From positions 976,613 to 1,040,612 of the forward strand of contig NZ_NIBV01000002.1 in assembly GCF_002632585.1 (NCBI RefSeq): a stretch of 64,000 bases of DNA. Direction: 5' to 3'. Source of the DNA: Xenorhabdus szentirmaii DSM 16338. Its GTDB lineage: Bacteria > Pseudomonadota > Gammaproteobacteria > Enterobacterales > Enterobacteriaceae. The stretch's first letter is position 1, and each line of letters starts with the position of its first letter. Below are positions 10,494 to 18,554 of this stretch, piece by piece. The position numbers and the translations under genes are program-made. The notes below the pieces were generated by a model. The model made no database searches, was not told where the DNA came from, and saw nothing but the letters and a program-made list of their open reading frames with translations.

Positions 10494-11743
10494 TACGGAT
10501 TCCCCACGTTATCGCCTGACTGACTGTTTGATTGCGATGAGTCTTTCTGAGTATTGTTGTCAACAACGGAGTCAATTGCCATGGGTTTAACAATTTCAAC
10601 TTTGGCACCTTCGGTCAAGTTATCAAGGCCGTCGGTAACGACACGTTCCCCTGCGGATAGACCGCTTTTAATGACCACCCATTGATTGTCTTGCAATCCC
10701 GGGATCACTTTATGTTTGTTGACCTGATTTTCTTTATTGACTTTCCAAACGAAGTTAGACCCGTCTCCCATTTGTAAACCTGCTGCTGGGATCACAACGA
10801 CATCTTTTAATGTATCAACTTTCATTTGAACATTGATGAATTGATTAGGGAATAAGACACTGTCTTTATTACTGAATTGAGCTTTCATTTTGATTGTGCC
10901 GGTGGTGGGATCAATCTGGTTATCAATACTGGTAAGTTTGCCTTGCGCTAATTGTTGTTGATTATTGCGATCCCATGCATGAACAATGATATCGTTATGA
11001 TTTTTCTGCGCCTTCAATACCGTATTGATATCATTTTCGGGTAGAGAAAATATCACATCAATCGGGTCAACTTGCGTGATGACCACAATAGGTGTTCCAC
11101 CTGCGGCAGAAATGTAATTACCAATATCAATACGTTTTAATCCGACACGGCCGGAGATAGGTGCAGTAATGCGGCTGTAAATTAATTGTAGTTTTGCATC
11201 ATCTATGTCGGCCTGATCGCTTTTTAAGCTGGCCTCACTTTGGCGAACCAAAGCAATTTGCTTATCCAGATCTTGTTGAGAAATAAGCTTATTGCGGGCT
11301 AATTCCTGATAGCGGATTAAATCTTGTTTGGCATTGGTTAATGTGGCCTGATCTCTGGCAAATTGCCCTTGTGCCCTTGCCAGTTTTACTTGAAGCGGAC
11401 GGGGATCGATTTCTGCCAGCAAATCCCCTTTTTTGACATATTGCCCTTCATTAAAATGCAACGCCATCAATTCCCCTTGCACGAGGCTGGTAATATTGAC
11501 GGTATTGGCTGCCTGCACTGTTCCCAGCCCCCCTAAATAATGAGGGACTGATTTTGTCTCAGCGGTTGCCACTTGTACGGGGATGGACATTGGGCTAGAG
11601 GCATCATGCTGTGAACCGGGAGCCTTATTTTTATCCGTTGTCACAGAGGGATAGAAGTGTTTCCAGGCAAAGAAAGCGGCCGTAATAATCACGGCCAGCG
11701 CCAACGCGAGTCGGAAAAAATAGGAACGGCTTTTATTACTCAT
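10493..11743 (-). CDS. mdtA: Periplasmic adaptor (membrane fusion) subunit MdtA
   Basis: Membrane-fusion protein linking the MdtBC pump to TolC. The 416-aa protein (E. coli 415) starts with a cytoplasmic stub and a membrane anchor ([18 protein letters not shown], roughly residues 10-27). Next come the lipoyl half-motifs ([20 protein letters not shown] near residue 85 and [20 protein letters not shown] near 195) flanking an alpha-hairpin, then beta-barrel domains. It is the first gene of mdtABC. The 337-nt upstream stretch must hold the promoter; BaeSR controls this operon in E. coli, but baeSR is not next to it here and I see no convincing BaeR box. Confidence 0.95.
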   Translation of the reverse strand: MSNKSRSYFFRLALALAVIITAAFFAWKHFYPSVTTDKNKAPGSQHDASSPMSIPVQVATAETKSVPHYLGGLGTVQAANTVNITSLVQGELMALHFNEGQYVKKGDLLAEIDPRPLQVKLARAQGQFARDQATLTNAKQDLIRYQELARNKLISQQDLDKQIALVRQSEASLKSDQADIDDAKLQLIYSRITAPISGRVGLKRIDIGNYISAAGGTPIVVITQVDPIDVIFSLPENDINTVLKAQKNHNDIIVHAWDRNNQQQLAQGKLTSIDNQIDPTTGTIKMKAQFSNKDSVLFPNQFINVQMKVDTLKDVVVIPAAGLQMGDGSNFVWKVNKENQVNKHKVIPGLQDNQWVVIKSGLSAGERVVTDGLDNLTEGAKVEIVKPMAIDSVVDNNTQKDSSQSNSQSGDNVGNP

Positions 11744-12080
11744 TTGCTCGACATTCTCTCAATATTATTGTGGCGGTAATCTTTTCAGCAGGCATCTTAA
11801 GCCAAATAGATTTAAGAATATACCTGTCATCTTTCCAAGTGACTGCTTTGTTGACTCAGCTCATGGCTATCTATACTTCAGGAGAAACTAACTTGAAATC
11901 CATGGAAATATATCATCAGTGTAGCGGATGATAATGACTCAAAAATGAATAAAATATCTTGGCCTTGTCAAAAAGGTAATATTTGAGTCCGAAATTCTCT
12001 AAAGGTTCAGAGAAAGAGGAAATTATTGGATTCTGATTGTTCAGAAACGAAACCCAATTGTTTTTAATGAATTAATTTTT
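11744..12080. other. Intergenic region with expected mdtA promoter
   Basis: AT-rich gap between mdtA and the tssM remnant. On the minus strand a TATATT (11823-11818) about 80 nt upstream of mdtA could be a -10 element. A TTTCTCC stretch (11887-11881) is a fragment of the BaeR consensus only. I see no RNA gene or open frame worth calling. Confidence 0.4.
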
Positions 12081-13652
12081 CTATTTATTTAAAAAAATCT
12101 GCCCCGGTAAAGAGAAATGACGGAGTTTCAATAATAGCAAAGGCCCGCTTTCCCCTTTTGTCCGTAAAATATAGACTAAACGACGTCCATCCTGTGCCTG
12201 CCATTGAACATGATGACTATATTTTTCCTGTGAATGGCGGGTTACTTTAGCCATTTCCAATAATCGGATCAATCCCCAACTCCCTGGTTTGTCGGCATAA
12301 ATTCTTTCTCCGGTTTGTATATTCACCCAACTTAAGGTTGCGCCTTGTGCAGTGGTGTCATTGGGCCAAATAAATGTTTTCCAGAATGGCATCTGGTTAG
12401 CATAATCCAATGTTTGATGGTCTATTGTCAGGGTGGTTTGCATCACGCCTTCAGTTGTTCCTGCCTGCAATTCAAAATTCAGTCTGGCTTCCCCATTGGC
12501 AAATACGGTTTCAGACAATAAATTCAGCGTATCCAATGCGTTGAGAAATGCAGGATTAAAAGTTAGCTCTTGAGATTGCGTAGGATTGGGCACCCAACGG
12601 CTACCTTCCTTTTGCAATACGCCACTGAGATTGCTTTCAAGAAAGCGGGGAATATGCCCGTCATTGGCACGGATATATTGAGCCAATACAGGCAATGAAG
12701 CTTCTTTGACCGCATCTGTAAAAGGATAATGTGCGCTGAATTCCGCATTCCATTTATCGACGATGGCGGTTTTCCATTGTGCATTGACGCTTTGGGCTGT
12801 GGGAGTCAGTAATTGCTGCCATGATTGGGACATGGGAGCAACGGACAAGGCTTGCCCCAATCCCCGCCACTGTGAGCCGAGGCCCTCGGCAATGCGCTGC
12901 CCATAATCCCGGGTATTTGCCAGATCGAGAGTCCTTCCCTGCATAATCGTTTTTGCCAATAACTGAGAAGCTTCCTGCGGATTGCTGGATTGAGTGACTT
13001 GCTGGAGGTTAAGGTGTACCCGTGCTGTACGGGTCATAAAGCCTGATACGCTCAGCAGCGTGCCTTGTTGTGAGCTGGCTTGTGATTCTACCAATGACAG
13101 TATCGGGCTAAATGAAGATGCCAGTGGCGCATTTAATTCGGCATCATTGCTCTCCATCGTTAAAAGGCTGTTTTTTTGTTGCCCTGTTTTCCCCTGATAG
13201 GAGAGCGTATTCATTAATGTGAAAAGGGGAGATTGGCGGATATCTGCAATCAGGTGAAGCTGATTGACAGTTTCTGTCATATCCGAGGTTGCTTTCCAAC
13301 GCATCCCATTAAGAAAAGTTCGCCATCCGGCTGCAAAATCAGTGAAGTAGCGTTGTGTCAGACGGATTTTCAGGGTTTCTGGTGAAGCATCGTCATTTGC
13401 CGTTTGACGGTGATCACTTAATACCCAATCAATTTGGTGTTTACGTTCATTGACCACTTTTTCAATGGTAGGCTGTACCGTTTCCTCCCACGTCCTGCGG
13501 GTAAACACACCCGGGACCGCACCTTCAACGTGCCAGAGCAGTGTTGCATCGGTTTCACCGACCATATCGTGCAATGTCATGTCGGCATAGTGATTCGCGA
13601 CTTGTGACAAAATAGTCTGATAAGGCTCTGATTCCGTATCCCGACTGCTCAT
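12081..13652 (-). pseudogene. tssM: C-terminal remnant of T6SS membrane protein TssM (IcmF)
   Basis: This 523-aa frame matches only the C-terminal half of TssM/IcmF (normally about 1100-1200 aa): the periplasmic ImcF-related region and the C-terminal TssM domain (ANQMPFWKTFIWPNDTTAQGATLSW, then KPGSWGLIRLLEMAKV). The N-terminal membrane segments and cytoplasmic domain are missing. No signal peptide or membrane segment precedes the periplasmic part, so it is unlikely to work even if translated. GGGG lies about 8 nt before the ATG, which may be a chance start. With the vgrG remnant and hcp it marks a largely deleted T6SS locus. Confidence 0.8.
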
Positions 13653-13922
13653 TGATTAACCCCGGTACAAGTTGTTCGATGGGTTCGGATTCACCAATCA
13701 ACATCAGAATATGAATTTTTCGCTGCCAAAAAGGGCCATAAATCGCTTCAAATAGGGCAAATAATCCCGTTGCAACAATGACCAGCCCAATATAAACAAA
13801 AGTACTGGGCTTATGAATATGGACATTTCCACGATAGAACAGGTACAGAAAAAAAGAAGAACACCAGCAATAACCAAGCCAATGACAAATTTTACCCAAA
13901 TAGGGGATTTGTTATTTTTCAT
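13653..13922 (-). pseudogene. Broken membrane-protein fragment, possibly the tssM 5' end
   Basis: Reading from the ATG at 13922 gives MKNNKSPIWVKFVIGLVIAG and then leaves the good frame near a T-rich stretch (13845-13860). A neighbouring frame continues with KPSTFVYIGLVIVATGLFAL, a second membrane segment, and HILMLIGESEPIEQLVPGL, ending against the start of the TssM remnant. Two membrane segments followed by a cytoplasmic stretch would suit the N-terminus of TssM, with the middle deleted. That identity is an inference; I do not recognise the residues with certainty. Confidence 0.45.
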
Positions 13923-13973
13923 TTAACGAACCAGATTTAATTATTTAATAGTAGTAGATGAAATAAACGTTTT

Positions 13974-14177
13974 TCACCAAATTTTATCCAGATAAAACTG
14001 ACGCAGGAGTAATAAGAGTATAAACAGCAGGAGTGTTGATAAAACAGATGGCATGGTTAATTTGAATTTTTTGTTAATCTTTTTATGTATTCCTGCAAGA
14101 GGATTTTGTAATTTATAGCGTAAATCAAAACAATTAACTTTTGTTATTATAGAAAAGGCTATTTTGTTATTGATCAT
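13974..14177 (-). CDS. Small hydrophobic-tailed protein, function unknown
   Basis: A 67-aa frame with a basic N-terminal half (KLQNPLAGIHKKINKKFKL) and one hydrophobic C-terminal helix (VLSTLLLFILLLLLRQFYL), so a tail-anchored layout is possible. There is no clear Shine-Dalgarno. It lies just upstream of the broken tssM region on the same strand and could be another remnant of that locus, or a chance frame in AT-rich DNA. I do not recognise it. Confidence 0.25.
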   Translation of the reverse strand: MINNKIAFSIITKVNCFDLRYKLQNPLAGIHKKINKKFKLTMPSVLSTLLLFILLLLLRQFYLDKIW

Positions 14178-14361
14178 TAAAATAAAGGTAATAAAATCAT
14201 CACTGTCGGAGACTCTGAATGACCATTATTTAAATAATGAACTGGAATTATTATATATTTTGATATGGATGCCTTTGTCCTTAATGTCGTAATATGCTTC
14301 ATCATTTTCATAATTCGTATATTTTATCTGTAAGCTGATCAAATACTTTATATCATAGTCC

Positions 14362-14391
14362 TTGATGCCAACCTTTCTTGTACCGTACACT
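14362..14391 (+). promoter_or_regulatory. Candidate promoter for rpn
   Basis: TTGATG (14362-14367) and TACACT (14386-14391) are separated by 18 nt, each matching 4 of 6 sigma-70 consensus bases. They would give a leader of about 25 nt before the rpn ATG at 14422. Confidence 0.35.
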
Positions 14392-14421
14392 GGGCGCATG
14401 GATCATTTTGGATAAGAAAAC

Positions 14422-15339
14422 ATGAAGGATAAAAAGGTTATTCCCACCCCTCATGATGCGGCATTCAAGCGGTTTATGGCTCAGATCGAGAATGCCCGTG
14501 ATTTTTTTGATATTCATTTGCCAGAAAAAATTAAAAAGTTATTTGATTTTAATACTTTAAAGTTAACTAACTCTTCATTTATTGACAACCGGCTCCGTTC
14601 AAGATTGTCTGATGTACTTTATTCGGTGAAAACGCAACAGGGCGATGGTTATATTTATGTGCTTGTTGAACACCAATCCACTCCGGATAAAATGATGGCA
14701 TGGAGAATGATGTACTATGCTTTTATGGCAATGAATCAGCATCTGCAACAAGGAAATAAGGAACTGCCGTTGGTTGTCCCCATTTTATTTTACCACGGTG
14801 ATACCAGTCCTTATCCTTTCCAGCAGCGCTGGACACAATGCTTTTTATTGCCGGCACTGGCGGAGGAGATATATTTCAATCCCTTTCCACTGGTTGATGT
14901 CACCGTGATTGATGATAATGAGTTAGTCAACCACCGCAAAATCGCTGTAATGGAACTGGCGATGAAGCATAAGAATTTGCGGGACAGGGTTGAAGCAGTG
15001 ACCACATTATTGGCACAGGCACTTAAGTACAATTATAATAGTGACAACGATGTGGTTACTATTCTAAATTACCTGTTTATTACGATGGACTCGCCGCATT
15101 TTGAACAGATGCTCCAGCAACTAACCAAACAGGTAGGCAGCCATCAGGAGGAGATCATGAATATTGCACAGCGATTAGAGGAAAAAGGTTGGGCAAAAGG
15201 CATTCAACAAGGCATTCAACAAGGTGAAAAACAAGCATCAATCAATATTGCCCGTACGCTTTTAAAAAATGGCGTCAGTATTGAACTGATCATGGAAAGC
15301 ACTGGCCTTAGTCGTGAAGAAATTCTTTCCTTACAATAA
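14422..15339 (+). CDS. Rpn family PD-(D/E)XK nuclease (recombination-promoting nuclease / PF04754)
   Basis: The 305-aa protein starts MKDKKVIPTPHDAAFKRFMA, the N-terminal signature of the Rpn (YhgA-like, formerly transposase_31) family. The nuclease core is visible as RSRLSDVLYSVK (Asp64) and YIYVLVEHQS (Glu83, Gln85), the D...ExQ variant of the PD-(D/E)XK site. The C-terminal tail EKGWAKGIQQGIQQGEKQAS is typical too. Rpn proteins are DNA endonucleases that act in recombination and, in work I recall, in phage defence, where a short product from an internal start neutralises the full-length toxin. Such an internal start is present here (see separate entry). All catalytic-region residues are intact, in contrast to the decayed T6SS genes around it. 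The upstream SD (GGAT) is weak. Confidence 0.88.
   Translation: MKDKKVIPTPHDAAFKRFMAQIENARDFFDIHLPEKIKKLFDFNTLKLTNSSFIDNRLRSRLSDVLYSVKTQQGDGYIYVLVEHQSTPDKMMAWRMMYYAFMAMNQHLQQGNKELPLVVPILFYHGDTSPYPFQQRWTQCFLLPALAEEIYFNPFPLVDVTVIDDNELVNHRKIAVMELAMKHKNLRDRVEAVTTLLAQALKYNYNSDNDVVTILNYLFITMDSPHFEQMLQQLTKQVGSHQEEIMNIAQRLEEKGWAKGIQQGIQQGEKQASINIARTLLKNGVSIELIMESTGLSREEILSLQ
15157..15339 (+). CDS. Probable intragenic short Rpn product (RpnS-like)
   Basis: Inside rpn, in the same frame at codon 246, an ATG (15157-15159) is preceded by AGGAGG (15146-15151) at a 5-nt spacing, far better than the SD of the full-length gene. It would encode 60 aa: MNIAQRLEEKGWAKGIQQGI and on to the shared stop. In the characterised Rpn systems the C-terminal short form (RpnS) binds and blocks the nuclease. 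The reading is direct; production and function here are inferred. Confidence 0.6.
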   Translation: MNIAQRLEEKGWAKGIQQGIQQGEKQASINIARTLLKNGVSIELIMESTGLSREEILSLQ

Positions 15340-15360
15340 GTTGTTCCTTTCTATTTTTTG

Positions 15361-15400
15361 TACTCTTACCCCCCCCTTTCTAAGGTAGGTAAGAGTATTT
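15361..15400 (+). terminator. Inverted repeat after rpn, probable terminator
   Basis: TACTCTTACC (15361-15370) pairs with GGTAAGAGTA (15388-15397), followed by TTTG. The T tract is short, so termination may be moderate. It separates rpn from the converging vgrG remnant. Confidence 0.5.
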
Positions 15401-15445
15401 GTTGGTGTCTTTAATTAATCCATGTTGAACAGAAGCACAACTTTG

Positions 15446-16975
15446 TTAGCTTTTGGGGGTAAGAATAATTTTCAGCCCCTCAATCGTTTCTGATTCAACC
15501 AGTGTTGTTTGGCCTTCACTGTTGGTTATGCCCTCAATGATGCGCCCGTCTGGCATATGCAATTCATGACTTTGATTGGCAACCGGTTTTCCCGTGAGTG
15601 GATGGTTGATGATAAACCGTTCATTAAAACTCTCTGGTGTAAATGATTGCATGGCGTTTTTCATGCTTTCTGCATCCAGTTTTTGGATGCCTCCGTTTTT
15701 CACCAGCAACGCCCCCGGTCCGCCGATTTCTACATTTCCGCCGGTGAGTTTAATAAATGCACCACCACACATTAATGTGAGTTCATCATTCGCTGAAATG
15801 ACCGTTCTTTTTCCGCTGCTGATGTGAGTATCTTGTGTTGACCAAGTGGCGATGTCTCCGCCTTGTGCCTGAATATTGATATTGCCTTTGGCTGAAAATA
15901 GTCTGGCGCCCAAACGGGAGAAAAAGCTCATGATCCCGCCCGTTGCCAGTGTAAATCGTTTGGTTGCGCCAATATCAAGCTGCTTGCTGGCTGTCAGGGT
16001 CTGCATCTCTATCAATGCCTCTGCCAGCTGAGATTGGGCAGATCCCATATCCAGAACTTCCCCTTGCGCCGATGGTTGTTTATCAGCGCTGATAAACAGG
16101 CCCTTGCCTGCACGGATGGCACCCCAACTGTCACTGCGTAATTCGAAACCTTCTCCCCACTTTTCTTGATCGGGCTGGTAATACGGGCTGTCAGGGTTCT
16201 GCTGATCACCGGGCGTGACTTTAGTGGAGGTCGCCAGCACAAGGTTTCGCTGAAAAGAACGGCCGTTATTTTGACTTGTAATGCAGTCGCCCGACAGGCA
16301 TTGAAACGCAGGTGCGTCAACAAAATGGGAGACTGAAATACATTGGGCAATGTTGAGGGTATTGTTGGATCTACTTGGCCGGTCATCAGCGTTGGATCGG
16401 TACTTTGGGCATATAGCAGGGTTTGGCGAGACAAGAAAACGTTCATGATCAAGCCAGGCCCAAAAGTTGGCGGTTTCCGGTTCGGGCTGAAGTTTATCAC
16501 CTGTCGTTAAGTGGCGGGGTTTATAGTAGGTTACGTCACCATAGGTAATGTCTTCACCATCGCCTCTTGTCATGTCTGCCTGAGCGGAATTGAGAATATG
16601 TTGCGCAGTACGGTAGTTATAATCTTTGGTTTGAACTGAGCTTTCGACAACTTGGCGTCGCAGGGTCAGTCCCCAAATAGAATCCTGCCCGTTATCGCTC
16701 ATGCCTGATGGCGTGTTGAAGGGCAAATTTTTATCAAATTCATAGCAGCGCTGCTTGTCACCAAAGTGAATGACTTCTGTTTGTGTATCGGGTTGTAAGC
16801 GGAAAGTATAGAAAATACCCACTTCTGACAATAAGCGTTCAATAAAATCACGGTCACTTTCGTTAGCCTGATTAATTTGTTCCCGTTTCGGGTAGGTATT
16901 CTTGAGGTTAAACTCAAATTCCCAGCAGAGTACGCCCAAATGCTCCCCATGAGTCCAGAATCGTATACGCTTCAT
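15446..16975 (-). pseudogene. vgrG: T6SS spike protein VgrG (TssI), N-terminally truncated
   Basis: The 509-aa frame begins inside the gp27-like part (ESDRDFIERLLSEVGIFYTF) and has a scrambled middle where the gp5-like OB-fold should be. It then carries the standard VgrG C-terminus with EGFELRSDSWGAIRAGKGLF and FISADKQPSAQGEVLDM (DUF2345-type region), ending with a PVANQSHELHMPDG extension. Full VgrG proteins are about 650-750 aa and begin with roughly 130 residues missing here. No in-frame coding sequence upstream restores them. An inactive remnant is most likely. Confidence 0.75.
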
Positions 16976-17153
16976 TTTTGGTCAACAACATAATGTGTTG
17001 TTGATTTTGTTGTGACTCGAATTGATATTGAATTGGCCTTTCAATAGGTGTTGATGGGAAATAACAAACTCCTGGCGCATTATTCCATAATGAAAACTTC
17101 TCACCATTGGGGTTAAAGTAAGGATCATAATAATGACTATTGCTTCTTTTCAT
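16914..17153 (-). CDS. Unrecognised 79-aa frame overlapping the vgrG remnant
   Basis: The protein MKRSNSHYYDPYFNPNGEKF... has no motif I know and ends in a different frame inside the vgrG remnant. Its ATG is preceded by AAAACAGGAAGTTA, the same 14 nt that precede the hcp ATG at 17550. This points to a genuine T6SS-type leader here, now joined to rearranged sequence. It may be the broken 5' part of a former gene rather than a real protein. Confidence 0.3.
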   Translation of the reverse strand: MKRSNSHYYDPYFNPNGEKFSLWNNAPGVCYFPSTPIERPIQYQFESQQNQQHIMLLTKNEAYTILDSWGAFGRTLLGI

Positions 17154-17549
17154 GGAGTTAACTTCCTGTTTTATGAAAAATCAAAGAACAATACCGAAAT
17201 GAGTATATTTATATCAAAGAGAGTTATTATTGCACAATGAGTGTTACGGCCGTTAATTTTTGTGTGCGAAATAAAAAGAGGAATATCATAATGTACTGCG
17301 ATGTCTTTGGGTTTTTATAATAAACGGAAATATTTTTATTTTATTTGAAAGTGGGTGAAATATTATTTTGATAAATAAAGAATTGTCAGTATTTTATTTT
17401 TAGAAGGAATTGCTGGTTAGTATAGTGAGTTGCCACTGTTGAGAATATGGATTTAAAAAGAAAAATACCTACCCAACTTTCAGCATTTGAAGCTATATTA
17501 GTATAGCATTATCATATGTTATGAACCTTAACCAAAACAGGAAGTTATT
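17154..17549. other. Divergent AT-rich promoter region between vgrG locus and hcp
   Basis: A stretch of almost 400 nt separates two divergently oriented T6SS-type leaders. It is very AT-rich, which would suit H-NS binding, although I cannot show that. It includes the candidate hcp promoter. No gene is visible. Confidence 0.4.
17487..17515 (+). promoter_or_regulatory. Candidate sigma-70 promoter of hcp
   Basis: TTGAAG (17487-17492) and TATCAT (17510-17515) stand 17 nt apart and match 4 and 5 of 6 consensus bases. The inferred start would give a leader of about 28 nt before the hcp ATG. Confidence 0.45.
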
Positions 17550-18029
17550 ATGGCAAATATGATCTACTTAACGTTGAAGGGTGATAAGCAAGGGTTGATT
17601 TCACAAGGTTGTTCTTCTATTGAATCCATTGGCAATAAATATCAGATTGGTCATGAGAATGAGATATTTATATTAAAGCTGCATCATTCCATTCACAGAG
17701 AACAAAATGTCAACCATAGCCCAATTGTTTTTATAAAACCGCAAGATAAATCATCGCCATTATTGATGATGGCAATTTCAGATAATGAAACGCTGAACCT
17801 TAAATTTGATTTTTATCGTACTGCCCAATCGGGTTCACAGGAATTATATTATTCCATTGAATGCCGTGAGGCGACAATTATTGAGTTGTCCCCCAATTAC
17901 CCGCATAGCGTGAACCATGCGGAAGCACAACCAGAAGAAATTGTTTCTATCAAATATAAAGACATTATTTGTCGTCATCATATGGCGGGAACTTCGGGTT
18001 ATAGCGTTTGGGATGAAAGAGTATACTAA
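17550..18029 (+). CDS. hcp: T6SS tube protein Hcp (TssD)
   Basis: Hcp forms the hexameric rings of the T6SS inner tube and is exported with the spike. The 159-aa protein has the Hcp1-type pattern: MANMIYLTLKGDKQGLISQG at the N-terminus, SIHREQNVNHSPIVFIKPQD, FYRTAQSGSQELYYSIE, and the C-terminus IICRHHMAGTSGYSVWDERV. Length is standard with no effector extension. The SD AGGAAG (17539-17544) sits 5 nt before the ATG. No complete T6SS is present in this window, so this is probably an orphan hcp acting with a T6SS elsewhere, or a leftover. The downstream small gene may have belonged to an effector/immunity module. Confidence 0.92.
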   Translation: MANMIYLTLKGDKQGLISQGCSSIESIGNKYQIGHENEIFILKLHHSIHREQNVNHSPIVFIKPQDKSSPLLMMAISDNETLNLKFDFYRTAQSGSQELYYSIECREATIIELSPNYPHSVNHAEAQPEEIVSIKYKDIICRHHMAGTSGYSVWDERVY

Positions 18030-18055
18030 GAATTAAAGAGTTATGATAAGCATGG

Positions 18056-18080
18056 GAGCCTACTAAGTAGGCTCTTAGAT
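18056..18080 (+). terminator. Stem-loop after hcp
   Basis: GAGCCTAC (18056-18063) and GTAGGCTC (18067-18074) form a tight 8-bp hairpin with a 3-nt loop, 27 nt after the hcp stop, followed by TTAGATAAAT. The weak T tract makes partial termination likely. Confidence 0.5.
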
Positions 18081-18141
18081 AAATATGTAATAAGTAGTTT
18101 AGAAAGTAAGGCAACTTATTTTCTGTTGGGAGTGAGGAGTC

Positions 18142-18441
18142 GTGCTTGCTATAAGAAATTTAATGAAAATATTCATTACTTTCTTCTTGCTATGCGAGAG
18201 TGCATGGGCTTCAGGAGGTCATAATTATTCCATGGATTTGCAGGAATATATCGACAGTGTGGAGTATTGTCAGTATTTTTCAGGTAAATGGGATACTAAT
18301 CTGTCCGATGAACACAAAAAAGAGATCGAAGATGGTGTTAATGAATATTGCACAAAAGCAATAGAATTATAGAAAATACTCAGTGAAAAATACAAAGGCG
18401 ACAATAACATATTAAAAATAATGGAGGATGATATTCTTTGA
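18142..18441 (+). pseudogene. Small exported protein, interrupted by an in-frame amber codon
   Basis: The frame encodes a signal peptide (MKIFITFFLLCESAWASGGH from the ATG at 18163; a GTG at 18142 is the other possible start) and a small Cys-containing domain, EYIDSVEYCQYFSGKWDTN and EYCTKAIEL. A TAG at 18370-18372 stops it at 76 aa. The same frame then continues with amphipathic sequence, KILSEKYKGDNNILKIMEDD, to a TGA at 18439-18441. This suggests a protein of about 99 aa truncated by one point mutation. Its place after hcp and its secretion signal would suit a periplasmic T6SS immunity protein, which is inference. I do not recognise a named family. Confidence 0.5.
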
Positions 18442-18554
18442 ATGGAGAGCATTATAATTGGCTTTCATAAAATAGATGATTTTTTTTCAGATGACTGGCG
18501 GTTGTTTAAGGAAAGAGCTTTGAATTTAAATTCTGTCAATCAAACCAAAAATCA

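Larger units (their letters stand above)
13923..14421. other. AT-rich intergenic region
   Basis: About 500 nt between the T6SS debris (minus) and rpn (plus). It holds one weak minus-strand frame (13974-14177) and a plausible rpn promoter (14362-14391). No stem-loop or repeat stands out. Confidence 0.4.

Noticed and set aside
11875-11892. TTTCTCC on the minus strand upstream of mdtA as a BaeR box
   Set aside because: Only about 10 of 18 positions fit the consensus and baeSR is not adjacent, so the match is too weak to call.
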